64,000 nucleotides of DNA from Silvanigrella aquatica (GTDB taxonomy: Bacteria; Bdellovibrionota_B; Oligoflexia; Silvanigrellales; Silvanigrellaceae): positions 1,598,303-1,662,302 of the forward strand of contig NZ_CP017834.1 of NCBI RefSeq assembly GCF_001907975.1. The letters run 5' to 3'. The translations under genes were made by a program, and so were the position numbers. The notes under the pieces are model-generated. The model was given only the letters and a program-made list of their open reading frames with translations, made no database searches and was not told where the DNA came from. This document shows positions 53,274 to 63,724 of this stretch, in pieces. Numbering within the stretch: the first letter of the stretch is position 1; every line of letters starts with the position of its first letter.

Positions 53274-55133
53274 ATGAATGATAAAGATTCTGTTACCTTG
53301 TCTGCCGTCCCTAATCAAACTCAAAATCAAATGTTCAAAGGATCTGAAGCATTCTTCGATTTATTACTGAAACAATCTGCAAAAATAAATTATGTAACAA
53401 TTCGGACTTATTGCCATGGTGCTTGGCACCAATTATCGGGAAAAGATTTTTGCGCTCACATTGGTCGTGCTACAGAATATTGGATTAAACTACTTCCCTT
53501 AGAGCAACGCCAACATGGACAAAGTATTATTTTAATTGGAAGAAATTCTTACAATTCATTTGTTGCCATGCTTGGTGCCGTCTTGGCTGGACTTGATGTC
53601 ATGTGCGCTCCCTCACAAATGTCAAAAAGTGATCTCAAATGGTGTTTGAATTATTTTAAGGGAGTTGCTATTGCGTCGGACATAGATGAACTTGCTAATC
53701 AGCTTGATGGCTTTTCTGTTCCGGTTCTTAATATTTCATCAGCCGCCTGGATGCCTCAAGACAAACATCCAGAATCACCGCTTTTAAGTATTTACAGAGA
53801 ATATAAAATTCAAAATACTCCTGTTGTTCCTGCAAAATTAAATACAGAACATCAAAGTAAACATAATGTAAGAGAACAATATAAAGTTACAAATCCTACT
53901 ATTCCTGAAGATTCACCTTGGCGAGATGTCAAACCGGGACGTTTTGCCTTTGTTTCCTTTGGTCATGATGGATTTCAAAAGCCCGAAATTTTAATGCTCG
54001 ATGCGCTTATTATTACAGCTCAAAATTTTTTAATTCATGCGGAATTTCCAAAACAAATATTTTGGAAAAGTATGGAACTCATGATGCCAAGCAATCCTTT
54101 TGCGCATCTCAGTCGTTATTGTGCCATGCTAAAAAATGGTATCATTGGTTTTCCAAATCCAAATGCCGATTGGGAAACGAATTTAAGAATATTGCGACCG
54201 AGTTTTTTGTTTGCAAGTTCTTTAGAAATGGATCAACTTTGTTCCTTTATCGATCTTGTTGCCAAACGCTCTGTGCGCAATCCTAGATTTCAATTAAGTG
54301 AAAAAATAGAAAAAATTCAGACTCTTTTAGCATCAAATCGTGCCATGAAAATACCAGAAGGGGCGTTTGATATTATGAAGAGGTCGTTACGAAAAGCCTC
54401 TCGAATTATTTCGGGTCAATCTTTTTTACAAGAAGCTGTAGAAGATCTTCGATTTATCGTGCACGGTCTTGCTCCTGCTCAAGAATCTTACGTCAAATGC
54501 TTAGAAAAACTAGGCATACCTGTTTTAGAATCCTATGGAACAACACATGCAGCGGGTATGTTATCGAGTAATTTATTTCATGCAGCGCATTTTAAAGTCA
54601 TTGGAACTCCTCTCCCTCATGTCAATTTTAGATTAGGCGCACATTCTACTTTAGAATATCGCTTATCAACTCCTGCATTTGAAAATGCAGGAAAATGGGA
54701 AGAGACGGGTGATGTAGCACAAATGACTCCCTTTGGATTTATTATCACAGGTAGAAAACGTCACTTATTTGTAACGTTAGGTGGCACTGTTGTTTCTCCC
54801 GTGCGTCTTGAACAATTATTAAAAGAAGATGAAATTATTTCTGATGCCTGTGTTATTGGTGATAAAATGCCTTATCTTTCTGCTCTTATTGTTTTAAATC
54901 ATAATGCTCTGGCGGACTATCGTGCATCTCCTGATAGAATAAGGGAACAAGTTCAAGAAATTATAAATAAGGTAAATGAGTCATTGCCTCGAAATGTGAC
55001 ATTAAAAAAATTTTCAATTCTTGATAAACCTTTTACAGAAGCCAGTGGCGAAAAATTAACCAATGGAGAAATTAATAGATTGAAAATACAAGAAACAAGA
55101 GCAAATCTTATTAGTTCTCTATATCAATTGTAA
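53274..55133 (+). CDS. AMP-binding acyl-CoA synthetase-like protein, degenerate active site
   Basis: A 619-residue member of the ANL superfamily, closest in shape to long-chain acyl-CoA ligases (GAWHQLSGKDFCAHIGRATE near the N terminus, VLESYGTTHAAGML as A5, WEETGDVAQMTPFGFIITGRKRHLFVTLGGTVVSP as A7/A8). The A3 ATP-binding loop, normally TSGTTGxPK, reads VSFGHDGFQKPE (about residues 226-237). The C-terminal A10 lysine motif, usually PTLKxKR, is replaced by LTNGEINRLK. Both changes may abolish adenylation. It may be a pseudoenzyme or a divergent enzyme. Confidence 0.78.
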   Translation: MNDKDSVTLSAVPNQTQNQMFKGSEAFFDLLLKQSAKINYVTIRTYCHGAWHQLSGKDFCAHIGRATEYWIKLLPLEQRQHGQSIILIGRNSYNSFVAMLGAVLAGLDVMCAPSQMSKSDLKWCLNYFKGVAIASDIDELANQLDGFSVPVLNISSAAWMPQDKHPESPLLSIYREYKIQNTPVVPAKLNTEHQSKHNVREQYKVTNPTIPEDSPWRDVKPGRFAFVSFGHDGFQKPEILMLDALIITAQNFLIHAEFPKQIFWKSMELMMPSNPFAHLSRYCAMLKNGIIGFPNPNADWETNLRILRPSFLFASSLEMDQLCSFIDLVAKRSVRNPRFQLSEKIEKIQTLLASNRAMKIPEGAFDIMKRSLRKASRIISGQSFLQEAVEDLRFIVHGLAPAQESYVKCLEKLGIPVLESYGTTHAAGMLSSNLFHAAHFKVIGTPLPHVNFRLGAHSTLEYRLSTPAFENAGKWEETGDVAQMTPFGFIITGRKRHLFVTLGGTVVSPVRLEQLLKEDEIISDACVIGDKMPYLSALIVLNHNALADYRASPDRIREQVQEIINKVNESLPRNVTLKKFSILDKPFTEASGEKLTNGEINRLKIQETRANLISSLYQL

Positions 55134-55216
55134 ATCATTTTGACTTTAGTTTGCGACCAACTTTTTTTTGAGATATTCTAAATTGTATAAATTCCCTCAC
55201 TCTCTTTGGAGGTCTC

Positions 55217-57283
55217 ATGCAACTGCATACTGAAAAAGTTTTCGAGCTTGTAAAGGAAGTATATAGTCCATCACTTTTTAATGAGTTAAATTGGTCGGGA
55301 AGTTATTCAGATTATATAGCAATGGTGGAAAAAAATCCGAAACTTTGCCGCACCGCATTTCAAAGAATTTATGATATTATTATGCACTATGGTTCTTATG
55401 AATATGTTGAACATAAAAAGAAATTAGTTCATTATAAATTTTTTGATGATCCTTTGAATAATGGAAAAGATGCTGTTTTTGGCCTTGATGTCCACATTTC
55501 AAAATTGGTTAATTTTTTTAAAGCAGCTTCGTTACGTTACGGTCCTGAAAAAAGAGTTTTGTTACTTCATGGTCCTGTTGGAAGTGCAAAATCTACAATT
55601 GCAAGATTGCTAAAAAAAGGTGTGGAGTGGTATTCGCATCAAACTGAAGGAGCTTTGTACACTTTTGAATGGATCAATTTGCATGACAAACTTAAAATGG
55701 AAGACACCATGCCGTGTCCCATCCACGAAGAGCCTTTGCAAATGATTCCTGAAGAAGCGCGTGGCAAAGTTTTAAGTTTATTAAATAAAGGCAAACATTT
55801 TCAAGATCGCATTCATATTGAAGGTGGATTATGCCCTGCGTGTCGTTATGTTTATAATGAACTTATGCGTCAATATAATGGAGACTGGGAGAAACTAACT
55901 CGCAATCATATTAATGTAAAAAGATTGTTACTTTCAGAAAAAGACAGAATTGGAATTGGCACTTTTCAGCCTAAAGATGAAAAAAATCAGGACTCCACAG
56001 AACTTACTGGTGATTTAAATTATCGTAAAATTGCGGAATACGGATCGGACTCCGATCCTCGTGCCTTTAACTTTGATGGTGAATTTAATATTGCCAATCG
56101 TGGTATTGTTGAATTTGTGGAAATGTTAAAACTCGATGTCGCGTTCCTTTACGATCTTTTAGGAGCTTCGCAGGAACATAAAATCAAACCTAAAAAGTTT
56201 GCACAAACAGATATTGATGAAGTGATTATTGGACACACAAATGAACCAGAATATCGTAAATTGCAAAATAACGAATTTATGGAAGCTTTACGCGATAGAA
56301 CTGTGAAAATTGATGTTCCTTATATTACGAAATTAAAAGAAGAAGTAAAAATATATAGAAAAGATTTTAATCCTGAAACCGTTCCGCATATTCATATTGC
56401 ACCCCATACTATTGAAACCGCGGCGATGTGGGGTATTTTAACAAGGTTAGAAGAGCCTAAAAAAGCAAATTTAACTGTTATGCAAAAAATGAAATTATAT
56501 GATGGAAAAACCCTTTCAGGTTATACGGAAGATAATATTAAAGAGTTGCGTAAAGACGCATTACGCGAAGGTCTCGATGGAATTTCTCCGCGTTATATTC
56601 AAGATAAATTATCAAATTCATTAGTTGAAGATCGTGGCAATGGTTGTATTAATCCTTTTATTGTTCTCAATGAATTAGAAGGGGGATTAAAAAATCACAG
56701 TTTAATTCGCGATGAGGAAACAAAAAAGCGTTATCGTGAACTTCTTGCCGTTGTAAAACAAGAATATGAAGATATTGTTAAAAATGAAGTGCAACGCGCA
56801 ATTTCTGCAGATGAAGAAGCCATTGCGAAATTATGTGGTAACTATATAGATAACGTAAAAGCTTATACTCAAAAAGAAAGAGTTCGTAACAAATATACAG
56901 GAATGAGTGAAGAGCCGGACGAGCGCTTGATGAGAAGTATTGAAGAAAAAATTGATATTCCTGAAAGTCGTAAAGATGATTTCCGTCGTGAAATAATGAA
57001 TTACATTGGTGCTCTTGCCTTAGAAGGTAAAATATTTGATTATAAAACCAATGAACGACTTCATAAAGCACTGGAATTAAAACTTTTTGAAGATCAAAAA
57101 GACACTATTAAGTTAACAAGTCTCGTCAGTAACGTTGTCGATAAAGAAACACAAGCAAAAATTGATGTGGTTAAAAATCGCCTCATCAAAAATTATGGTT
57201 ATTGTGATATTTGTTCCACAGACGCTTTGCATTTTGTGGCAAGTATTTTTGCCCGCGGCGATGTGAAAAGAAATTTAAATTAA
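55217..57283 (+). CDS. prkA: PrkA-family serine protein kinase
   Basis: A 688-residue AAA-type kinase-like protein (E. coli YeaG, B. subtilis PrkA). Walker [24 protein letters not shown] is at about 117-139, and [25 protein letters not shown] with [10 protein letters not shown] follows in the AAA core. The C-terminal half is the PrkA-specific domain. GGAGG lies just before ATG 55217. This starts a three-gene set (prkA, yeaH-like, spoVR-like) conserved in many bacteria and linked to starvation responses. It is about 45 residues longer than E. coli YeaG. Confidence 0.94.
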   Translation: MQLHTEKVFELVKEVYSPSLFNELNWSGSYSDYIAMVEKNPKLCRTAFQRIYDIIMHYGSYEYVEHKKKLVHYKFFDDPLNNGKDAVFGLDVHISKLVNFFKAASLRYGPEKRVLLLHGPVGSAKSTIARLLKKGVEWYSHQTEGALYTFEWINLHDKLKMEDTMPCPIHEEPLQMIPEEARGKVLSLLNKGKHFQDRIHIEGGLCPACRYVYNELMRQYNGDWEKLTRNHINVKRLLLSEKDRIGIGTFQPKDEKNQDSTELTGDLNYRKIAEYGSDSDPRAFNFDGEFNIANRGIVEFVEMLKLDVAFLYDLLGASQEHKIKPKKFAQTDIDEVIIGHTNEPEYRKLQNNEFMEALRDRTVKIDVPYITKLKEEVKIYRKDFNPETVPHIHIAPHTIETAAMWGILTRLEEPKKANLTVMQKMKLYDGKTLSGYTEDNIKELRKDALREGLDGISPRYIQDKLSNSLVEDRGNGCINPFIVLNELEGGLKNHSLIRDEETKKRYRELLAVVKQEYEDIVKNEVQRAISADEEAIAKLCGNYIDNVKAYTQKERVRNKYTGMSEEPDERLMRSIEEKIDIPESRKDDFRREIMNYIGALALEGKIFDYKTNERLHKALELKLFEDQKDTIKLTSLVSNVVDKETQAKIDVVKNRLIKNYGYCDICSTDALHFVASIFARGDVKRNLN

Positions 57284-57359
57284 CAGGATGTTAATTTTTT
57301 TATAAGTTTTCCTAATTTTGAATTTGCATTATATCTTCTGATAAGGAAGGGTTCATCAA

Positions 57360-58463
57360 ATGAAAATGGAAACCGATGTCAACCGCTTCAGGAAAATCGT
57401 AAGAGGAAAAATTAAAGACAATTTAAAACGGTTTATTTCTTCTGGTGAACTCATTGGAAGGCAAGGGAATAAACAGGTTTCTATTCCTCTCCCAAGGATT
57501 GATCTTCCTCGTTTTGAATTTGGTGGAAACCAGCAGCGGGGTGTAGGGCAAGGTGATGGAGAGCCTGGTGATGCTATCAATCAGGGGCAACCACAGCCAG
57601 GTGAGGGTGAAGCGGGACAAAACCCCGGTGAGCACAGCATGGAAGTGGATGTAAGCTTGGATGAACTTGCCGGTATTTTGGGTGAAGAATTAGGTCTTCC
57701 TCGGATTGAAGACAAAGGTAAAAAAAATATCACTCAGAAAAAATATAAATATCAGGGTGTGTTACGTAATGGCCCCGAAAGTTTACGTAACTTTAAACGA
57801 ACCTACAAAGAAGCATTAAAAAGACAAATCAGTGTAGGTGATTACACGGATGATAAACCTGTCATTATTCCTATTAAAGAAGACAAACGTTACAGAAGTT
57901 TTCGCATTGAAGAAAAACCTGAGGCTAGTGCCGCCATTATTTACATGATGGATGTTTCGGGCTCCATGGGAGATGAGCAAAAGGAAATCGTACGTTTGAC
58001 ATCATTTTGGTTAAATGCCTGGTTAAAACATAATTACGATAATTTAGACACTCGATTTATTATTCATGATGCCATTGCCAGAGAAGTTGATGAGCATACT
58101 TTTTATCATACGAAAGAATCCGGTGGTACTTTAATTAGTAGCGCTTATAAATTATGCGAAAAAATAATAATGGAAAGTTATCCCATTGCAGAATGGAATA
58201 TTTATTTATTTCATTTTTCTGATGGGGATAACTGGAGTGGCAATGATACCAATGAATGCATGAATTTACTCGATAATTTTTTATTGCCAAGCAGTAATTT
58301 ATTTTCCTATGGTCAAGTTGAAAGCCGCTATGGCAGTGGGCAATTTTTAAAAGATTTAGAAAAACACTATGGTGAACAAAACGAAAAAGTCATTATTCAT
58401 CAAATAAAAGATCGCGATGGAATTATGAATGCCTTGCGTTCCTTTTTAGGAAAGGGGAAATAA
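57360..58463 (+). CDS. yeaH: YeaH/YhbH-family (DUF444) protein
   Basis: A 367-residue cytoplasmic protein. After a Gln/Gly/Pro-rich linker (about 60-105) comes the core domain with [23 protein letters not shown] at about 195-217, a VWA-like MIDAS-type DxSxS metal site. [16 protein letters not shown] and [11 protein letters not shown] extend it. The family always travels with PrkA and SpoVR; biochemical role unclear. The ATG at 57360 has AAGGAAGGG about 10 nt upstream, and the spoVR gene begins 2 nt after its TAA. Confidence 0.93.
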   Translation: MKMETDVNRFRKIVRGKIKDNLKRFISSGELIGRQGNKQVSIPLPRIDLPRFEFGGNQQRGVGQGDGEPGDAINQGQPQPGEGEAGQNPGEHSMEVDVSLDELAGILGEELGLPRIEDKGKKNITQKKYKYQGVLRNGPESLRNFKRTYKEALKRQISVGDYTDDKPVIIPIKEDKRYRSFRIEEKPEASAAIIYMMDVSGSMGDEQKEIVRLTSFWLNAWLKHNYDNLDTRFIIHDAIAREVDEHTFYHTKESGGTLISSAYKLCEKIIMESYPIAEWNIYLFHFSDGDNWSGNDTNECMNLLDNFLLPSSNLFSYGQVESRYGSGQFLKDLEKHYGEQNEKVIIHQIKDRDGIMNALRSFLGKGK

Positions 58464-58465
58464 TT

Positions 58466-60004
58466 ATGGTTATGGATCCTCGTCTTACCAGTGAATTAAC
58501 CCCCGAATTAAAAGATATCGTTTCAGAAATTGAAAGTCATGCGCGTAATTTAGGTTTGGATTTTTTTCCGACCATATTCGAAATGGTAGATTATCAGCAG
58601 ATGAGTGAAATTGCCGCTTATGGAGGATTTCCTACCCGCTATCCCCACTGGCGTTTTGGCATGGAATATGAGCGCATTGCAAAAAGCTATGAATACGGTT
58701 TATCGCTTATTTATGAAATGGTTATTAATAATGATCCTTGTTATGCCTATTTATTAAGAAGCAATTCCATTGTTGATCAAAAAACAGTTATTGCACACGT
58801 TTATGGACACTGTGATTTTTTCAAAAATAACTATTGTTTTTCACATACCAATAGAAAAATGTTAGATGAAATGGCCAATCATGGCAGTCGTGTCAGACGC
58901 TATATCGAAGAAGTAGGTCACGATGAAGTGGAAAGTTTTATTGATATTTGTTTATCACTTGAAAATTTAATAGATCAACACGGACCTCATATCCGAAGAG
59001 AATACAAACCAAAAGATAAAGACAATTATGATGAAAGTTTAGTCTCTCCTGATAAACTTCCCGTGCCTAAATTGCCTTCTCTACGCGGCTATATGGAAGG
59101 TTACATTAACCCCGACAGTTACGTTAAAGAGCAACAAGCGAAAGTAATATTAGAAAAAGAAAAAGAAAAGAAATTTCCAGAAAGTTCTATCCGGGATGTC
59201 TTAAAATTTTTACTTGATTTTGCACCATTAAACTCTTGGCAACGAGATGTGCTTTCTATTGTTAGGGAAGAAGCTTATTACTTTGCACCTCAGGGACAAA
59301 CAAAAATTATGAATGAAGGCTGGGCTGTCTATTGGCATTCCAAAATCCTCACACAACTTGTTTTAAAAGATTCTGAAGTCATTGACTACTGTGATCACTA
59401 TGCTGGTGTTGTACAAATGTCGGGGCAAAGATTAAATCCCTATAAATTGGGGGTTGAAATGATGAGACACATTGAAAAACGCTGGAATAAAGGACAATTC
59501 GGTTTAGAATATACTTTGTGTGATGATCCCCAAGTCAGAAGAAATTGGAATAAAAATACAAATAAAGGCATGGAAAAACTTTTTGAAATTAGAAAATACC
59601 ATAATGACATTACTTTTCTAGATGAATTTTTAGACGAAGATTTTTGCGAAGATGCGCAATTGTTTACTTGGGTGCAAGACAGAAGATCAGGTCAAGCTAT
59701 CATTCATGATCGCGATTTTAAAACGATCAAGCGTGATTTATTAGATTCTATGACTAATTTTGGTCAACCTATTATTGATGTTGTAGATGGAAATTATAGA
59801 AATCGTGGTGAATTGCTGTTACGTCATAAGCATCAAGGGAAGGATTTAAAAATAGATTGGGCTGTTGAGACCTTAAAAAATATTTTTAAAATTTGGAATA
59901 GACCCGTAAATATTGCGACAATCATTGAATCTGAAGGTAAAGTCATTCATTATGATGGGGCTGAGCCGCGTATTGAAAAAGGAATTAATATCGAATCGTA
60001 TTAA
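58466..60004 (+). CDS. spoVR: SpoVR-family protein
   Basis: A 512-residue member of the SpoVR/YcgB family, needed for spore cortex formation in Bacillus but widespread in non-spore-formers, where its role is unknown. The family signatures are FFPTIFEMVDYQQMSEIAAYGGFPTRYPHWRFGMEYE near the start, HVYGHCDFFKNNYCF, and MNEGWAVYWHSKIL. The GHCDFF and EGWAxxxH motifs may form a metal site. AAGGGG lies upstream of ATG 58466. Conserved partner of the two genes before it. Confidence 0.95.
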   Translation: MVMDPRLTSELTPELKDIVSEIESHARNLGLDFFPTIFEMVDYQQMSEIAAYGGFPTRYPHWRFGMEYERIAKSYEYGLSLIYEMVINNDPCYAYLLRSNSIVDQKTVIAHVYGHCDFFKNNYCFSHTNRKMLDEMANHGSRVRRYIEEVGHDEVESFIDICLSLENLIDQHGPHIRREYKPKDKDNYDESLVSPDKLPVPKLPSLRGYMEGYINPDSYVKEQQAKVILEKEKEKKFPESSIRDVLKFLLDFAPLNSWQRDVLSIVREEAYYFAPQGQTKIMNEGWAVYWHSKILTQLVLKDSEVIDYCDHYAGVVQMSGQRLNPYKLGVEMMRHIEKRWNKGQFGLEYTLCDDPQVRRNWNKNTNKGMEKLFEIRKYHNDITFLDEFLDEDFCEDAQLFTWVQDRRSGQAIIHDRDFKTIKRDLLDSMTNFGQPIIDVVDGNYRNRGELLLRHKHQGKDLKIDWAVETLKNIFKIWNRPVNIATIIESEGKVIHYDGAEPRIEKGINIESY

Positions 60005-60042
60005 CTCTTATTTTTCTTTTTATAATAGGGAGATATGTAATC

Positions 60043-60426
60043 TTAAAAAGATTTCTCATTAATTAATTTTGTTATTCTATCCTTAAACTCTTCTATTTGG
60101 AATGGTTTGATAATATAGCCATCGGCTTTTAGGCTCATTCCTTGCATGATATATTTTTTATCTTTAATCGAAGTAAAAAATACGATTTTAAATTTTCTTT
60201 TTGGAAAACGATCTTTTATGCTGTGCATGACTGAAAAGCCATTTTTTTCAGGCATATAAATATCCAATAAAATAATAGATAAATCATGTATATTTGCTAA
60301 TATTTGAGGAATGAGATCGTCAGGCTTTTTTAAACATATAACCTTTAATTCAATGGATTCTAAAACTTTTTTTGTGATTAAATGAATTTCATCGGTATCA
60401 TCTAAAACAATGACAGTATTTGGCAT
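60043..60426 (-). CDS. Stand-alone response-regulator receiver domain
   Basis: A 127-residue CheY-like receiver. The acidic pair is Asp9/Asp10, the phosphorylation site Asp55 in LLDIYMPEKNG, Thr85 in FFTS and Lys107 in IIKPF. No output domain is attached, so it must act by protein binding. GGTGA precedes ATG 60426. It is convergent with spoVR and divergent from the cyclase-like gene; no histidine kinase lies nearby. Confidence 0.93.
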   Translation of the reverse strand: MPNTVIVLDDTDEIHLITKKVLESIELKVICLKKPDDLIPQILANIHDLSIILLDIYMPEKNGFSVMHSIKDRFPKRKFKIVFFTSIKDKKYIMQGMSLKADGYIIKPFQIEEFKDRITKLINEKSF

Positions 60427-60570
60427 AATTCACCATATTTTAATTTATGATAAAACTCTTATTATATGATATAAAATTTTCAATTGATTAAATTGAAAAA
60501 GATAATAAAATGACACTTATTTATAAAAATATCGAGTTCTAATCTGAATTTCTTGAAAAAAGTATTGAGT

Positions 60571-60599
60571 TTGTCAAGATACTGACACATATAGATTAT
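60571..60599 (+). promoter_or_regulatory. Sigma70-like promoter for the cyclase-like gene
   Basis: TTGTCA (60571-60576) and GATTAT (60594-60599) are 17 nt apart, five and four of six positions matching consensus. They lie 60 nt before ATG 60659. Confidence 0.45.
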
Positions 60600-60658
60600 T
60601 TAAATGATAAAATAACTATAAATTTAGATTGATTTTAACATAAAAATTATTGGAAATT

Positions 60659-61387
60659 ATGAATTATTTTGAATCTCTCTATAAAACACCTCTTGAAAAA
60701 GAGGCTTTTCTCTTTTTCGCCGACATCAGCGGTTATACGCAGTATGTGAAAATTCACAGTCGTACTTGGTCTCATGGGCAATTTATCATATCAGAACTTT
60801 TAAATGCGGTTATAGAAGAATTAAATGAACCTTTAAAAATTGCAAAATTAGAAGGTGATGCGATTTTTTTCTATTTACTTCAAGATATCAATATAAATAC
60901 TGAATTTATTAAAAAAAAATTAATGCTACTATTTGAATCTTTCAAGCAAAAAAAACAGAATCTTCATTCTGTTACTATGTGCAGCTGTCCATGCTGTTCC
61001 TCGATTCAGACATTAAAACTCAAACTGATTGTACATTCAGGTAAAATTTTAACCTATGATATTAAAGGTTATCAAGAGGTTTCAGGATTAGATGTAATCA
61101 CATTACACAGATTATCAAAAAATAAAGTGAATCAAAAAGAATATCTTTTATTAACAGAACAGGCGTTTTCAAAAATTTTATTTGAAGGAGAAATCACATT
61201 TGTTACTGGAAAAGAAAAATATGATGAAATTGGTGAGATTAAAACCTATGTACATTTTCCTAATAGTGAAGGCGAACTTCAGGAAAAAAAAACAATTTCC
61301 TTTATTTTTAAGTTCATTTTTGAAGTTAAGATGATTTTTATTACTTTTATAATAAGAATAAAATCCTATTTTAAAAAAAAACGTTGA
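60659..61387 (+). CDS. DUF2652 / class III adenylyl-cyclase-like protein
   Basis: A 242-residue protein. FLFFADISGYTQYVKIHS (about 19-36) and KIAKLEGDAIFFYL (about 64-77) are the metal-binding and second strand motifs of class III cyclase-homology domains, in the form found in DUF2652. A CSCPCCSSIQ cluster (about 107) and a basic, hydrophobic C terminus (FIFKFIFEVKMIFITFIIRIKSYF) suggest membrane attachment. Whether it makes a cyclic nucleotide is not known. ATG 60659 is chosen; a TTG 9 nt upstream is possible. Confidence 0.72.
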   Translation: MNYFESLYKTPLEKEAFLFFADISGYTQYVKIHSRTWSHGQFIISELLNAVIEELNEPLKIAKLEGDAIFFYLLQDININTEFIKKKLMLLFESFKQKKQNLHSVTMCSCPCCSSIQTLKLKLIVHSGKILTYDIKGYQEVSGLDVITLHRLSKNKVNQKEYLLLTEQAFSKILFEGEITFVTGKEKYDEIGEIKTYVHFPNSEGELQEKKTISFIFKFIFEVKMIFITFIIRIKSYFKKKR

Positions 61388-61547
61388 AAACTCTTGATTT
61401 TTCTTAAAAAATAATTTATCGCTAATTTTCTTAGACTTGTTAACTCATCTTCAAGGGTGCCATGAATATTTAAAAACTCTTCTCTCATTTTTCAAAAACC
61501 GTAATCTTGAATAACAAAAATATATAAAAAATTTTGGAGTAATATTA

Positions 61548-63149
61548 ATGTCTCCTTCTATCTCAGTACATGATCTTTGTTATGTATTACCTGACAATAC
61601 CCCATTGCTTAAAAATATAAATTTCAATCTTAGAAATGAAAAAGTAGGAGTCGTTGGTAAAAATGGTATTGGTAAGTCAACTTTATTAAAGCTTCTTGCA
61701 AAGGAATTTGAAGCGAAATCAGGATGTATTCAAATTATTGGGAAAGTCTCGTATTTACCTCAGAAATGTATAGATTACTCAGAATATAAATTATCGCAAA
61801 TATTAAAAATAGATCAAAAAATAGAAGCCTTAAACCGTGCTGAAAAGGGTTGTGCATCTGAAACTGATTTTGTAGTGATAGGAGACGATTGGAATTTTCA
61901 ATACGAAATCGAAATTATTTTAAATGAATTAGGAATTGCACATCTTCATTTAAATAGAACAGGAAAAAGCTTAAGTGGTGGAGAAATGATTCGTCTTTTA
62001 TTAGCAAAAGTGATGCTTGAAAAATCAAATATTATACTCTTAGATGAACCAACAAATAATTTAGATGAAGAGTCTAAAAGTCAATTTTTTAATTATTTGG
62101 ATGCCAAAAATTCTTTATTTGTTATTGTCAGCCACGACCGCCTGCTACTAAATAAAATGGATTCTATAATTGAAATTTCAAATTTAGGATTGAAATACTA
62201 TAGTGGAAATTATGATTTTTATGTTGAGCAGCGTAGCATAGAAGATAACGCTGTAGCACAAAAAGTTAAAAATGCAGATGAATTATTTAAAAAAATGAAA
62301 ATTCAAGAGCAAGAATTACAGCAAAATCAGCTTAAAAAAAACTCCCAAGGAAAAGTGAACTCGAAAAAAGAAGGAATGTCTGCTTTAGAAAAAGGCTATA
62401 AAAAAGAGATTTCACAAAAAACAACTTCTCATCTTTCTGTTTTACATGAAAAAAAGACAAATTTAGCTTTGTCAGATTTAAAAATTAAAAGCAGTCAAAT
62501 AAGAGACCATTACAAAATAAAAGTGGATATGGAATTAAGTAAAATTCCTTCAAGAAAAAAAATGATTATTTGTAATGATTTAAACTATAAATATTCAAAT
62601 AGTAAAAATAAATTGTGGAAAAATAATTTAAATTTTGAAATAATAGGAAGCTCTCGTGTCTCTATTCAAGGTAAAAATGGAGCAGGGAAATCAACATTAA
62701 TCGATCTGATATTAGGTCGGAAAAATCCACTCGTTGGTGATATCTATTTAGGCTCAAAAAAAATTGCTTATTTGGATCAATGGTGCTCTCTTCTTCAAGA
62801 AAATCTTACCATTTTTGAAAATTTAAAGAAATTTGCTCCCGATGAGATGTCAAATCATGAAGTGAGAGTGCGTGCAGGGCGCTTTTTATTTTATGGTGAT
62901 GATATATTTAAAACTGCAGAAAGTTTAAGTGGTGGAGAACGTTTACGTGCATCATTAGCATGCATTTTTGCAATGACTCATGCTCCTGATATTTTGATTT
63001 TAGATGAACCTACAAATAATTTAGATCTTGAATCAATTGCTATTCTTGCTCAAAGTTTAAATGATTATTTCGGTACGCTTATTGTTATTTCACATGATCC
63101 TTACTTTTTAAACGAAATTCATATTAAAGAACAAATTTATATTGAATAA
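61548..63149 (+). CDS. ABC-F family ATPase
   Basis: A soluble ABC protein with two nucleotide-binding domains and no membrane segment, 533 residues. Domain 1 has Walker A GKNGIGKSTLLKLL, signature LSGGEMIRLLLAK and Walker B ILLDEPTNNLD; domain 2 has GKNGAGKSTLIDLI, LSGGERLRASLA and LILDEPTNNLD. A charged, Lys-rich interdomain linker (about 225-320) is the ribosome-contacting element of this family. ABC-F members act on the ribosome as translation factors or as antibiotic-protection proteins; subfamily not assigned. Confidence 0.92.
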   Translation: MSPSISVHDLCYVLPDNTPLLKNINFNLRNEKVGVVGKNGIGKSTLLKLLAKEFEAKSGCIQIIGKVSYLPQKCIDYSEYKLSQILKIDQKIEALNRAEKGCASETDFVVIGDDWNFQYEIEIILNELGIAHLHLNRTGKSLSGGEMIRLLLAKVMLEKSNIILLDEPTNNLDEESKSQFFNYLDAKNSLFVIVSHDRLLLNKMDSIIEISNLGLKYYSGNYDFYVEQRSIEDNAVAQKVKNADELFKKMKIQEQELQQNQLKKNSQGKVNSKKEGMSALEKGYKKEISQKTTSHLSVLHEKKTNLALSDLKIKSSQIRDHYKIKVDMELSKIPSRKKMIICNDLNYKYSNSKNKLWKNNLNFEIIGSSRVSIQGKNGAGKSTLIDLILGRKNPLVGDIYLGSKKIAYLDQWCSLLQENLTIFENLKKFAPDEMSNHEVRVRAGRFLFYGDDIFKTAESLSGGERLRASLACIFAMTHAPDILILDEPTNNLDLESIAILAQSLNDYFGTLIVISHDPYFLNEIHIKEQIYIE

Positions 63150-63171
63150 AATAGATTATTAAATTATAAAT

Positions 63172-63199
63172 CTCTTAAGTAAGGCAAATTTATTAAGAG
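63172..63199 (+). terminator. Weak terminator-like stem after the ABC-F gene
   Basis: CTCTTAA (63172-63178) and TTAAGAG (63193-63199) pair over a 14-nt loop, with a T-rich stretch after. AT-rich, so low confidence. Confidence 0.35.
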
Positions 63200-63241
63200 T
63201 CTTATTTATTCGACAAAAATTTTTATTTATTAGGTGTTTTG

Positions 63242-63625
63242 ATGATTGGACTTAAAAAATTTTTAGGACTATTTGTTTTAATATTTCCATTAAATGCCTT
63301 GTCATCATCTTTTCCAACAAAATGGAAAATTATAAATAATACAGATCTAGCTATAGAAATGAAATGTCAATTAGGAAATATAAATCATAATATTGTTCTC
63401 AAAACAAATCCAATTCTTCCTCACGCGCAGTATGAATATAATTGGGGACAAAATTTTTATAATGAGGGGCTGGGTTTGAACCCGGGTGTCTGGAACTGTT
63501 ATATAAAAAAGCCCCAGTCCAAGATGTTTACCCAAGAATTTAAAGCTTTTACAACTGATTGGGGAGAAACTTTGACAATTATTTTAGAAAGCAAAGAAGG
63601 AAAAATAACCTTAAAAAAACAATAG
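63242..63625 (+). CDS. Small exported protein of unknown function
   Basis: A 127-residue protein with a signal peptide (hydrophobic about 7-18, likely cleavage near SSS). The mature part (KWKIINNTDLAIEMKCQLG, then NWGQNF and WNCYIKK) is beta-rich by eye and has two Cys that could form a disulfide. No family recognised. ATG 63242 is preferred over TTG 63239, with AGGTG (63232-63236) about 5 nt upstream. Confidence 0.75.
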   Translation: MIGLKKFLGLFVLIFPLNALSSSFPTKWKIINNTDLAIEMKCQLGNINHNIVLKTNPILPHAQYEYNWGQNFYNEGLGLNPGVWNCYIKKPQSKMFTQEFKAFTTDWGETLTIILESKEGKITLKKQ

Positions 63626-63724
63626 CTTATAGTTTTTTTCTATTGATTAATTTGAAAATTCTCAAAAACAAGTGTCAAGATGAGTAAAAGTCTTCCGATA
63701 GTTTATTTAAAGGAGGGCTTCGTC

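Noticed and set aside
63455-63510. tRNA-like GGTTCAAACCC element on the minus strand
   Set aside because: It lies inside the coding region of the small exported protein, and no cloverleaf with acceptor or anticodon stems could be formed.
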